Assembly (NCBI GenBank): GCA_035622175.1
Contig: DASPVV010000007.1
Coordinates: 35,222-99,221, forward strand
Length of the DNA: 64,000 nt
Reading direction: 5' to 3'
Source of the DNA: JAFAGX01 sp035622175
GTDB lineage: Bacteria; Acidobacteriota; Terriglobia; Terriglobales; Acidobacteriaceae
Part shown: in pieces, positions 34,649-43,400 of the stretch
Layout of the letters: the number at the start of each line of letters is the position of its first letter
How positions within the stretch are numbered: the first letter of the stretch is position 1
Notes under the pieces: generated by a model
Told to the model about the DNA's origin: nothing
What the model saw: the letters and a program-made list of their open reading frames with translations, nothing else
Databases searched by the model: none
Translations under genes and position numbers: made by a program

Positions 34649-35053
34649 TTACTCGGCACCAATCTCAACGTACTTGCTGTTGCCTTCAGCCACCACCGTT
34701 TGTTTCACATTGTGGCGCAACAACTCCCGACCCGTATGTTCACTGCCCCAGATTTGCAGTAATGAGTACTGTTCACCCGACTTCAGAAAGATCACGCTGG
34801 GGTTATGCGCCACCCTTGGCGATTCGACCGCGTCGGTTAGAAACATCGCTGAATCATGGGCACCCTCAACCGCCCATACGCTGTCGTCAATGCCGGCCAT
34901 CCGCTTAACGGTGTAGTGCCCAGCAGGCAAGGTCTTGCCTTTGACGACAAAATCGAACGGAATGTTCAGCCGCATTTGTTCTGCCTGGGCGACAGCCGGA
35001 AGAGAGGCTGCGGCAAGCAGTGCAATAAATAGGCCGAATTTGCAGAACTTCAT
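34649..35053 (-). CDS. Secreted PFDF-family protein, paralogue 2
   Basis: 134 aa. ATG 35053 has GAGGAGGAAG upstream. Signal peptide (LFIALLAAASLPAVAQA), then LNIPFDFVVKGKTLPAGHYTV, a short beta domain, and no CxxC. Clearly homologous to the gene downstream (same PFDF and GxY pattern, similar length). Beta-sandwich fold and an envelope location are inferred; molecular function is unknown. Confidence 0.75.
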   Translation of the reverse strand: MKFCKFGLFIALLAAASLPAVAQAEQMRLNIPFDFVVKGKTLPAGHYTVKRMAGIDDSVWAVEGAHDSAMFLTDAVESPRVAHNPSVIFLKSGEQYSLLQIWGSEHTGRELLRHNVKQTVVAEGNSKYVEIGAE

Positions 35054-35262
35054 AGAGACTTCCTCCTCAAAGTATTCGCACCGTGTCCCCGGTGCCACCC
35101 TCGAAGCAGATCCTATGGAAACGATCCGTTGCAGGCAAGGTTACGTTGGGCGGCGAATTACTGCCCCAAAGTTACGGTGGAAAACACGTCACCCGTTAGT
35201 GCCAATCCGCAATCACCTTTTACAGTTAGCGAATGACACTTTGCGCAAATGAGGAAGAACGG

Positions 35263-35505
35263 CTAGATCAGGAAGGTTACCTTGCCCCGTTTGTAAGTCT
35301 CTCTGCTGGTTACCTGCGAGGGCCGCAATCGTAGAATCAACCGACGAAACTTAACATCCTGCCCGGCCTTGGTATTTCCACCTTTATAGTCACAGGCGCA
35401 GCCTTGGGTCAGTCCACTTCCATTCCAACCAGCAATCGCGCCTATGCCTGACCCGAGTCCGGTGGCCCGAACTGTACGAGGCACAAACTGCACCTCTTGA
35501 AACAT
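35263..35505 (-). pseudogene. Possible remnant of a glycine-zipper secreted protein
   Basis: The 80-codon frame contains ATGLGSGIGAIAGWNGSG, which resembles the glycine-zipper stretch of acidobacterial secreted proteins. After a block of normal length it has KAGQDVKFRRLILRLRPSQV, similar to their C-terminal strand (ET-LTFRL-QPV). The zipper is short and interrupted and there is no signal peptide. I read it as a decayed 3' fragment; it could be a chance ORF. Confidence 0.3.
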
Positions 35506-36203
35506 CCCTCATTGTCCTGGACGGCTTCTGGCAGCAATGGGTTGAACTGTCTGATTCGTTGTCGGAAAAATAAGGAGGCGCAAACTCATTCATCCGGATC
35601 GCGGAGTTCTCGTCGTCGATGCCACGCTGCCGGTGCTAAGAAAAAGGTGATCTCCCGATGAGTACGGTCGAGTCCGCCGCCGTCGCGTTCGAGCCTTGGT
35701 TCGTTTGGGCTCTTGGACACTCCCGAGAAGACCTGCCGAGTGCTGTCAAGTTGGGTGAAGACGGGAAGCTCGGGAAGGAGAGGGAGCGGGGGGGGCCAAT
35801 GCCACAGGAGCCCTTGGCTTCGTTCGGAAATAGAAAAAGGCCGTGATATTGGTTATGCTCTAGCCGCCAACTCCTGCGAGGGAGCCAACAGCGTGGAGTC
35901 ATGCACCATCACGGCCCTTGATGTAATCACTGCTTTCGCAGTCCCTGACCCCAGCTACGTCCTCGCAGAGCAGCCGGCTTTTTCGGGTCAGGTCGTTCAC
36001 CGAGTTGCCCCAGCGAACGGATCACCCAGCCTACTTCGGACTGGTCACATTTTTTGAACCAGACCTTTCAGCCGTCGACGCGCGCCAAAGTAAATGCTCG
36101 CACTAAAAATGTCAACGCCGCTTTTTGGTGCAGGTCGAAGAAGCCGCCTGTGAATTCTGTGCATAACAATTCCTTAGAGATCCGAGGGGTTAGAGAGGAA
36201 ACA
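35506..36203. other. Gene-poor stretch
   Basis: About 700 bp with only short overlapping frames in several phases and no recognisable domain. One 9-bp inverted repeat (GGCCGTGAT at 35839-35847, ATCACGGCC at 35908-35916) spans 78 bp. Composition drops in GC toward 36200. Together with the fragment beside it, this is over 1.1 kb without an intact gene. Confidence 0.45.
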
Positions 36204-36755
36204 ATGGCTAAGTACGGTTTTTCCACAGCCTCTTGCACAGGCGAAACCGCTGACAAGAATTCACAAGAGAATCATCTTAGGGTCTTGACGGCTGGGGCCA
36301 AGTCAAGCATCTTGGGTTCAACTGAGTTAAGTTTTGGAATGTCAGCTCTTGTAGCCTACATCGATGGTGGCTCTCTGGGAAATCCAGGGCCGTCCGGCAT
36401 TGGGGTGGTCATCGGCGGCGCCAGCCATGAAACTCTTCGAATCTCCAAATGGATCGGCTGGCAAGACAACAACGTCGCAGAATATACCGCCCTGCTTGAG
36501 GCGCTGCAGTGTGCGGTGCTGCTCAATGCGCGTGAACTGCACGTCTATTCCGACTCGGAAGTGGTGGTAAAGCAGATGACAGGGGTGTACGCCTGTCGCA
36601 GCCCGCGCCTCTATTCGCTGAACTGGACCTGCCGCAAGCTGGCTCGGTGCCTCAAGTTTTCCATTTCTCACGTCAGCCGAGAACACAACACAGAGGCCAA
36701 CCGCCTAGCCAACTTCGCCGCCCGCAAGCGTGAGCGGCCCCTGCCTGTGACGTGA
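36204..36755 (+). CDS. RNase HI-like (RVT_3) protein
   Basis: 183 aa from ATG 36204 (AGAGAGGAAAC upstream). After a 48-residue N-terminal extension of lower GC comes an RNase H fold: LVAYIDGGSLGNPGPSGIGV (first Asp), DNNVAEYTALLEAL (Glu), LHVYSDSEVVVKQM (Asp) and HNTEANRLANFA. The last motif normally reads ADxLAN; here the fourth catalytic Asp is Asn. Three carboxylates remain, so activity may be reduced or changed. Stand-alone bacterial proteins of this kind cut RNA in RNA-DNA hybrids. Confidence 0.78.
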   Translation: MAKYGFSTASCTGETADKNSQENHLRVLTAGAKSSILGSTELSFGMSALVAYIDGGSLGNPGPSGIGVVIGGASHETLRISKWIGWQDNNVAEYTALLEALQCAVLLNARELHVYSDSEVVVKQMTGVYACRSPRLYSLNWTCRKLARCLKFSISHVSREHNTEANRLANFAARKRERPLPVT

Positions 36756-36779
36756 CTTAAAGAGGGCAAGGCCGCAAGT

Positions 36780-38345
36780 CTACTCGAGCTGTACCACGAT
36801 GAAATTGGTATTGCCACGGCGATTCACGAGCAGGATTAAGCTTTGTTTTCCGGCCTGCCTAAGCAAGCGCTCGTAATCGGATACTGAGTTCACTGGCTGG
36901 CGATTGATTTGCTGAATGACGTCGGCACGCTCGAGACCGGCATCCTCTGCAGGAGAGCCGGGCGCGACATCAGTGACGACAACCCCTTTGGCGTCGGGTT
37001 TCAGCCCGAGCTGCCGCCGGATTTCGGGCGTGAGTTCATCCACCTGGACACCCCGCATTGGGCTGCTCTCTTCTGCCCCGCCTGGTGCAATCGCGGCGCT
37101 CTTAGCCGGTGGAATCTCGCCCAGCGTGACGCTGATCTCGCGCGAGGCTCCGCTACGGTTCACCTTGAGATGCACGGTTGTTCCCGGTGTCATGCTTCCT
37201 ACCTTGAGGCGTAGCTGGTTTGGCCCTTGAACCGGCTGGCCGTCAATCTCTTCAATCACATCGCCTCTTTGCAACCCCGCCTTTGCTCCTGCACCGTCCG
37301 GCTCAACGTCACCGACCAAAGCGCCCTTTCCCTCCGGAACATTGAAAGCTTTGGCGAGATCAGGTGTGACCTCCTGAATGATGACTCCCATGTAGCCGCG
37401 GACCACCTTCCCGTTCTTCAAGATCTGGTCCGTCACGTACTTCGCCATGTTGATCGGAATGGCGAAGCCGATCCCCTGGTTTCCACCTGAGCCGCCGGAA
37501 AGAATAGCGGTGTTGATGCCTATCAGTTCGCCCCGGGCATTGAGCAGAGCGCCACCCGAGTTTCCCGGGTTGATCGCAGCGTCGGTTTGTATGAAGTCTT
37601 CGTAATCTTCTATCTCGAGCTGATTGCGCCCGGTCGCGCTGATGATTCCCATAGTGGCCGTTTCACCGATGCCGAAAGGATTGCCAATGGCAAAGGCGTA
37701 ATCACCTACTTCGAGCCTGGAAGAATCCCCGAGGCTGATGGTGGGCAGGCCGCTCTTCTCGATTTTGATCACGGCGATGTCGGTTTTCGGATCCGTGCCC
37801 ACCACTTTTCCCGAGAATTCGTGCTTGTCAGCCAGGATCACCTTGATTTCCGTGGCCTTCTCGACCACGTGATTGTTGGTCAGAATGTGGCCGTCCGGGC
37901 TGATGATGACGCCCGATCCGAGGCCTCTCTCGCGCTCCTGCCGCGGGTTGCGGGGCAACTGCCCGCCAAAAAACTGCTGAAAGAACGGGTCGTTGAAGAA
38001 AGGCATCTGCGGAACTTTCACCACTCGCGACGACACAATACTCACCACCGCCGGTAGAGCGGGCTTCAACATGGGAGCAAATCCCATGCCATCGCTCGAA
38101 GCAACACCTCCCCGACCGTCAGACTGACTGATGTAAACCGGAACTTCGTGAGACCGTCCGAACACCGGGTGCCCCGCCCAGGTCACGCCCACGCCTAGCG
38201 CGATTCCCGCCACCAGGATACAAATGCCAGTGGTCATCGCCACGGAATGGCGCATCTGAATAAGTCCCTGCACAGTGTTCTCAAACCAAGCGATCTTCCA
38301 ACCCGCTCCTCGCGCTTGGATGCTCGCTCCCGGAAAAAGGTTCAT
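36780..38345 (-). CDS. DegP/HtrA-type periplasmic serine protease
   Basis: 521 aa from ATG 38345. An N-terminal membrane anchor (MTTGICILVAGIALGVGVTW) is followed by a trypsin-like domain with catalytic His159 (TNNHVV), Asp189 (KTDIAV) and Ser263 (NPGNSGGALL), then two PDZ domains (about 320-410 and 430-520, the second with VVVTDVAPGSPAEDAGL). It handles misfolded envelope proteins and may degrade exported polysaccharide-machinery components. Monocistronic. Confidence 0.92.
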   Translation of the reverse strand: MNLFPGASIQARGAGWKIAWFENTVQGLIQMRHSVAMTTGICILVAGIALGVGVTWAGHPVFGRSHEVPVYISQSDGRGGVASSDGMGFAPMLKPALPAVVSIVSSRVVKVPQMPFFNDPFFQQFFGGQLPRNPRQERERGLGSGVIISPDGHILTNNHVVEKATEIKVILADKHEFSGKVVGTDPKTDIAVIKIEKSGLPTISLGDSSRLEVGDYAFAIGNPFGIGETATMGIISATGRNQLEIEDYEDFIQTDAAINPGNSGGALLNARGELIGINTAILSGGSGGNQGIGFAIPINMAKYVTDQILKNGKVVRGYMGVIIQEVTPDLAKAFNVPEGKGALVGDVEPDGAGAKAGLQRGDVIEEIDGQPVQGPNQLRLKVGSMTPGTTVHLKVNRSGASREISVTLGEIPPAKSAAIAPGGAEESSPMRGVQVDELTPEIRRQLGLKPDAKGVVVTDVAPGSPAEDAGLERADVIQQINRQPVNSVSDYERLLRQAGKQSLILLVNRRGNTNFIVVQLE

Positions 38346-39060
38346 TTCTACTTCTCTATCCGCACCTGAGCCTTCGGACAATCGCGTCACCCTTTCGAGT
38401 ATCTTCCTCGGTCTCCCCTGTCGAGTGCCGGTTCCCGTACGGTTGAAGCTTTCCGAACGAACCAGCTCTCAACCTCAAGCTGGGTCGCGTAGGCGGACCT
38501 AGCGTAGCCAAGCAAACTGCACGATGTGTGGCTGCGAAACTCAATCACCGGTCTGGTGTGGTGAAAGCTCACCGGTTCGGCCGCTCTATGCGGTGAGCTT
38601 GCCCGTTCTGGGCAGTTGCCCGGCACCTTGCTGCCGCTTTAGGATAACTCCCAACCAAACACTCGTGAGCCGCCTTCAAGCGAATGTAAGGCGAAACTAG
38701 TTTGCCCGGCCCCGGCGGTTTCAGGAACCTGCCCGCCCACACCTCGAGGCCACTGGCATGTGCCCTCGCCCCGCGAAGTGCTTCAAGAAAGCGAGCCTAC
38801 AGTCTCCCGTAGGATCCCCCCTGGCTGCTTCATCCGCCGACAACCGCTAGCGAAAGCACCGGTTGGACCGCGATTGTGCCCGCAGGCAGACACACCAGCA
38901 ATCGCCCTCGAACCGTGTGTTAAGAACCGGTTTTACATACAGCGAAATTGTCTGCAGATTGTAAAAACATTGTCAACAAATGGAGCAGCCTGCGCCTAAC
39001 CTGTTCCATAATAGTAAGCTAGGCAGGATTCAAGTTTGTTGCTGAAAGGGAATCACGGTC
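38346..39060. other. Long divergent intergenic region
   Basis: 715 bp between the HtrA gene and the two-component operon. No supported ORF. The left 500 bp is GC-rich and featureless; the right 150 bp becomes AT-rich and holds the direct repeats annotated at 38947-38979. Confidence 0.5.
38947..38979 (+). promoter_or_regulatory. Three 11-bp direct repeats, PhoB-box-like
   Basis: ATTGT recurs at 38947, 38958 and 38969, exactly 11 nt apart: ATTGTCTGCAG, ATTGTAAAAAC, ATTGTCAACAA. OmpR/PhoB-family regulators bind tandem half-sites at an 11-bp pitch. The site is 82-114 nt before the start of an OmpR-family regulator gene, which suggests autoregulation. Confidence 0.55.
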
Positions 39061-39837
39061 ATGCGCCCAGAAACGAACCGGGAAGCGGGTTTTCAGCGGG
39101 CTACCGGTACTGTCTCGAAAGACCTCCCAGCCCTTACGCAGAGTTCAAACACCAACACCATCGAGCGCATTCTTGTGGTCGAAGACGATCGCGCGGTGCA
39201 GAAGGCGCTAAAGCACCTTTTCCACAGCGAAGGGTTCGAGATCGAAATCGCGGGAGACGGAAAGTTGGCGATCGACGCTTTTCATAGGGCTACGCCTTCG
39301 GCCATTGTCCTCGATCTGCGATTGCCGGTGATGTCCGGACGCGACGTTTGCCGGGAGATCAAACAGCAAGCTCCGTCCGTTCCCATTATCGTCCTGAGCG
39401 CGGCGAGCGATGTTTCCGATAAGGTATTGCTCCTCGAACTGGGCGCCGACGACTACGTCACCAAGCCGTTCAGCCCGCGCGAACTGCTGGCTCGGGTGCG
39501 GGCAGCGCTGCGCCGCAACCTGCGCAGGGACTCTTCCGAGCTGGTCGGTTTCGATGGAATTTCGATCGACTTCACCAAGATGGAAGTGATGCGCGATAGC
39601 GAGCTGGTGGGGTTGACGGCACAAGAATTCAAAACCTTGAAATTCCTGGTGCAGAACGCAGAGCGTGTGATCACGCGAGATGAGTTGCTCAACGAGGTCT
39701 GGGGTTACCAGAACTACCCTAGCACGCGCACGGTCGACAACCACATTCTAAAGCTGCGGCAAAAGTTGGAGAGAGACCCCCCCCATCCCAAGCATTTCCG
39801 CACGGTGCACGGCGTAGGTTACAAGTTTGTGCGATGA
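39061..39837 (+). CDS. OmpR/PhoB-family response regulator
   Basis: 258 aa. A 35-residue N-terminal tail is followed by a complete receiver (ILVVEDD with Asp42/Asp43, phospho-acceptor Asp85 in VLDLRLP, TKPFSPRELLAR) and a winged-helix DNA-binding domain (GLTAQEFKTLKFLVQNAERV, NHILKLRQKLE, FRTVHGVGYKFVR). It is 54 nt ahead of its cognate kinase, and the three 11-bp repeats upstream are its likely site. Targets probably include the downstream porin and cupredoxin. Confidence 0.93.
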   Translation: MRPETNREAGFQRATGTVSKDLPALTQSSNTNTIERILVVEDDRAVQKALKHLFHSEGFEIEIAGDGKLAIDAFHRATPSAIVLDLRLPVMSGRDVCREIKQQAPSVPIIVLSAASDVSDKVLLLELGADDYVTKPFSPRELLARVRAALRRNLRRDSSELVGFDGISIDFTKMEVMRDSELVGLTAQEFKTLKFLVQNAERVITRDELLNEVWGYQNYPSTRTVDNHILKLRQKLERDPPHPKHFRTVHGVGYKFVR

Positions 39838-39891
39838 CTTTAATCCACGTCCGGTAAGCGACAAGCCGCCCGGACCAAAGGGGAACCGAGC

Positions 39892-41691
39892 ATGGTGAAA
39901 CTTCGTCTCCGCACCAAGTTTCTGCTCTCCATGCTGCTGATTTCGACCAGCCTGACGGTCACCAGCCTTCTGCTGGTGCGGCACAGCGTTCAGTCCCATA
40001 TCAAGAAGGGGATCGTCGCCGATCTTCGCAATTCGATTAGCACATTTCAGAACTTCCAACAGTTGCGCGTGCTGACGCTGACCCGTTCCGCGGAGCTGCT
40101 TGCCTATCAGCCGCTGCTCCGCTCGTTGATGACTGCGCCCGACGAGGCCACGATCCAGGACGGTTCCACATCCTTATGGCGGTTGGCCGGAAGCGACTTA
40201 TTCGTGTTGTTCGACCGATCCGGCCGGGTGGTTGCATTGCACGCCAGCACTCCTGGCTTTTCCCGCGAAATGGCACAACAGTCGCTTGGCATTCCCTTCC
40301 TGCAAGGGGGAACGTCGCAATGGTGGTTTGGCTCGCAGCATCTCTACGAGGTCTTCATCGAACCGGTCTATTTTGGTTCGGCGTCGGAGGGCCGGCTCTT
40401 GGGCCTTCTGGTTCTGGGTTACGAAATCGACCAGACGATCGCAGCCCAAGTCAGCCGCATCGCCGCCAGCCAGGTGGCTTTCTGTTACGGCGACACCGTG
40501 GTCAAGAGCACCCTGAGCCCGGCGCACGAGGCGGAGCTGACTCGACATTCGTTCCCGCAATCCAGTTCAGGCGTAGCCGTCCCGGAGGAGGTGCAACTTG
40601 GCGATGAACATTTCCTGGGCACTTCGGTCGATCTGGCGCCGGGGAAGACGCCAGCGGTGCGTTTGAGCGTGCTCAAATCCTACGACCAGGCAACTGCCTT
40701 TCTCGATAGTCTCAATCGCTTGCTGCTGGGCTTGGGTCTTGCCGCCGTCGCAGGCGGAAGCGCACTCGTGTTTTTCATCTCGCACACCTTTACGCGACCC
40801 TTGGCCAACCTCGTGGCCGGCGTGCGCGCCCTCGAGAAGGGCGACTTTCAGTATGTCCTCGACCAGCGTGGAAGCGACGAAGCGGCGGAGGTCACGGGCG
40901 CCTTTAACCGAATGCGCGCCAGCCTGCTCAAGACGCAGCAAGAGTTGCTCGAAGCGGATCGCCTGGCGACCATCGGACGCATGGCCAGCTCGATCTCCCA
41001 TGACCTGCGGCACTCTCTCGCGGCCATCGTTGCCAATGCCGAGTTCCTGCTCGAAAGCCGATTGTCTTCGGAACAGCGGGAGGAGTTATATCAGGAAGTT
41101 TGCATCGCGGTGAACCAGATGACGGACCTGATCGACTCTCTGCTCGAATTCTCGCGCACCCGGGAATCACTCCGTCTGACACACGGAAATCTCAAAGCGT
41201 CGGTAGAGCGCGCGGTGCAGGAGATTCGCACGCATCCCCGCTTCCAGCCGGTGTGGATCAGCATCCGTGAGGAGGGGGAGTGCACGGGGTGGTTTGATGC
41301 GAAGAAGCTGGAGCGTGCGCTCTACAACCTGCTGCTCAACGCCTGTGAAGCGGCGAGCGGGGAGGACGGACGCATCGGCATCGTGCTCAGCCAAACGGCC
41401 GACGGAATCCAAATTCGTGTTTCCGATAACGGGCGCGGCATTCCGGAATCGATTCGTGGCCGTCTTTTCGAACCATTTGTCAGCATAGGCAAGGAGAATG
41501 GCACGGGGTTGGGTCTGACCATCGTACAGAAGATCGTCCTCGACCATGGTGGCGAGATTGTCGTGGAGAAGACGTCGGAGCTAGGAACGGTTTTCCGGCT
41601 CACTCTTCCTCTCTCCGCGACGGCCACGCTGGGAAGAGGCCAGGAAGCAAAACCGGAGCCCGCACGGACGCAGAGGAATGCGTTGGAATAG
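39892..41691 (+). CDS. Membrane sensor histidine kinase
   Basis: 599 aa. Membrane helix 1 (about 10-30), a periplasmic sensor domain of about 240 residues (double-Cache-like from the hydrophobic pattern), helix 2 (about 277-297), HAMP, then HisKA with His370 in SISHDLRHSLAAIV and a full HATPase (NLLLNACEAASG, DNGRGIPESI, GTGLGLTIV). The ligand is unknown. It pairs with the regulator just upstream. Confidence 0.92.
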   Translation: MVKLRLRTKFLLSMLLISTSLTVTSLLLVRHSVQSHIKKGIVADLRNSISTFQNFQQLRVLTLTRSAELLAYQPLLRSLMTAPDEATIQDGSTSLWRLAGSDLFVLFDRSGRVVALHASTPGFSREMAQQSLGIPFLQGGTSQWWFGSQHLYEVFIEPVYFGSASEGRLLGLLVLGYEIDQTIAAQVSRIAASQVAFCYGDTVVKSTLSPAHEAELTRHSFPQSSSGVAVPEEVQLGDEHFLGTSVDLAPGKTPAVRLSVLKSYDQATAFLDSLNRLLLGLGLAAVAGGSALVFFISHTFTRPLANLVAGVRALEKGDFQYVLDQRGSDEAAEVTGAFNRMRASLLKTQQELLEADRLATIGRMASSISHDLRHSLAAIVANAEFLLESRLSSEQREELYQEVCIAVNQMTDLIDSLLEFSRTRESLRLTHGNLKASVERAVQEIRTHPRFQPVWISIREEGECTGWFDAKKLERALYNLLLNACEAASGEDGRIGIVLSQTADGIQIRVSDNGRGIPESIRGRLFEPFVSIGKENGTGLGLTIVQKIVLDHGGEIVVEKTSELGTVFRLTLPLSATATLGRGQEAKPEPARTQRNALE

Positions 41692-41804
41692 GGTTGTCGG
41701 CAGCTCTCGCAGGGGAATCCCGAAGGCGAAGTTGCCGGCGCATCCTTGGGTGTCGTTTCAAGGTGAATCACTTCATACTCCACAGCTTTCTTCAGGAGGT
41801 GCTC

Positions 41805-43400
41805 GTGAAGCAGAGGAATGTCTTGGCGGCATGGATTGGAAGAACCACACTGCAAGGGGGATTACTCATGGCAGCCACCGGCCTGTGTGCCTGGGCCCAG
41901 ACGGCCGGCGCGGCGGGAGCTTCGTCCTCCACCGAAGCCGTGGCCCTTGCGGTTCACGAACTCCAGCAGCAAGTCAGCGAACTCCGTGCGGCCGTACAAG
42001 AGATGCGCGCCGAGGCCGCCGAGTATCGTGCAGAAACGGCGCAATTGCGGGGTGAGTTGCAGGCTCTCAGAACCAATCCGGGCCAAGCAGCCGAGCCGGC
42101 AACCTCCGCCTCGACTCCATCCGGCCCGGCACCAGGCGCAGCCGAAGCGGCTGCTCAAGCTCGACCGGCGACACCCCTCGAGCAAAGGGTGGCTTCCCTC
42201 GAGGAAACCACGGAGCTGCTGAATAGCAAGCTCGAGGATCAGTACGAAACCAAAGTGGAGAGTGCGTCCAAGTACCGCGTGCGGCTCTCCGGCATCGCCC
42301 TGATGAATCTCTTCAGCAATCGCGGGACGACAGACAATCAGGACATCCCCAGCCTGGTATACGGCCCCAACCAGGGAAACGGAAATTTTGGCGCAACCTT
42401 GCGGCAATCGGAAATCGGCCTGGAGGTGTTTGGACCAACCCTCGCGGGTGCGAAGACCTCCGCCAACCTGCAGGCCGATTTTGCGGGGGGATTCCCCAAC
42501 ACCTGGAATGGCGTAAATTCCGGAATTTTTCGCCTCCGGCTTGCCAGCATGCGACTGGATTGGGCGAGCACCTCGGTCGTGGTAGGACAGGATGAGCTTT
42601 TCATTTCACCCCTCGCGCCCACTTCCTTCGCATCCTTGGCGGTTCCCGCCTTCAATTACGCTGGCAACCTGTGGGCATGGACTCCACAAGTGCGCGTGGA
42701 ACAACGGGTCCATCTCTCGAACGCTCAGAAGCTGACGATCCAGGCAGGCATTCTCGACAATCTGACCGGTGAGTTTCCCTCGGACCCGTATTTTCGCTCT
42801 CCCGGCCCGGGGGAGAGTTCGGGTCAGCCAGCTTACGCAGTGCGCGCCGCCTGGACGACGGACTTTTTCGGCCGGTCTCTGACCCTCGGCACGGCCGGCT
42901 ATTACAGTCCCCAAGTTTGGAGCTTCAACCATCGCGTCGACGGCTGGTCGGGCGCGGCAGATTGGGAGATTCCCCTTGCGCCAAGGCTCGATCTTTCCGG
43001 CGAGTTTTATCGCGGGCGCGCAGTCGGCGGAATCGGGGGCGGGATCGGCCGAAGCGTGGTGTATCTCGGGGACCCGGATGATCCCGCTACCCCGGTGCGC
43101 GGGCTTGATTCCCGGGGAGGATGGTCGCAACTCAAGCTGCGGGCCACCAGCAAGTTGGAATTCAACGCCGCGTTTGGTCTCGATAATCCCACGGCCGCCC
43201 AGGTGCGAGCCTCCGGTGGCAGCGAGGAATACGTCGGGCCTCTGCTGCTGCAGAATCGCAGCGGCCTTGTAAACTTTGTGTACCGGCCACGCTCCAACCT
43301 ACTGTTCTCGACCGAGTACCGGCACCTGCAATCGTTCCAACTGGATAGCGTCAGCAACTCGGCCCAGCAGGTGGATATGGTGATGGGAGTTCTGTTCTGA
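41805..43400 (+). CDS. Outer-membrane porin with N-terminal coiled coil (DcaP-like)
   Basis: 531 aa. I start at GTG 41805: AGGAGG lies 5 nt upstream and the product opens with a good signal peptide (LLMAATGLCAWAQTAGA). A coiled coil (VHELQQQVSELRAAVQEMRA and onward, about 45-90) is followed by a Pro/Ala linker and a beta-barrel with IALMNLFSNRG, NLQADFAGGFPNTW and a final Tyr/Phe-rich strand. DcaP-like porins trimerise through such coiled coils. It lies 113 nt after the kinase gene. Confidence 0.75.
   Translation: MKQRNVLAAWIGRTTLQGGLLMAATGLCAWAQTAGAAGASSSTEAVALAVHELQQQVSELRAAVQEMRAEAAEYRAETAQLRGELQALRTNPGQAAEPATSASTPSGPAPGAAEAAAQARPATPLEQRVASLEETTELLNSKLEDQYETKVESASKYRVRLSGIALMNLFSNRGTTDNQDIPSLVYGPNQGNGNFGATLRQSEIGLEVFGPTLAGAKTSANLQADFAGGFPNTWNGVNSGIFRLRLASMRLDWASTSVVVGQDELFISPLAPTSFASLAVPAFNYAGNLWAWTPQVRVEQRVHLSNAQKLTIQAGILDNLTGEFPSDPYFRSPGPGESSGQPAYAVRAAWTTDFFGRSLTLGTAGYYSPQVWSFNHRVDGWSGAADWEIPLAPRLDLSGEFYRGRAVGGIGGGIGRSVVYLGDPDDPATPVRGLDSRGGWSQLKLRATSKLEFNAAFGLDNPTAAQVRASGGSEEYVGPLLLQNRSGLVNFVYRPRSNLLFSTEYRHLQSFQLDSVSNSAQQVDMVMGVLF

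Noticed and set aside
35839..35916. Inverted repeat as insertion-sequence ends
   Set aside because: Only 9-bp arms 60 nt apart, with no transposase and no target duplication seen.
37587..38057. 156-aa plus-strand frame over the HtrA gene
   Set aside because: Antisense to conserved protease sequence; the HtrA reading is certain.
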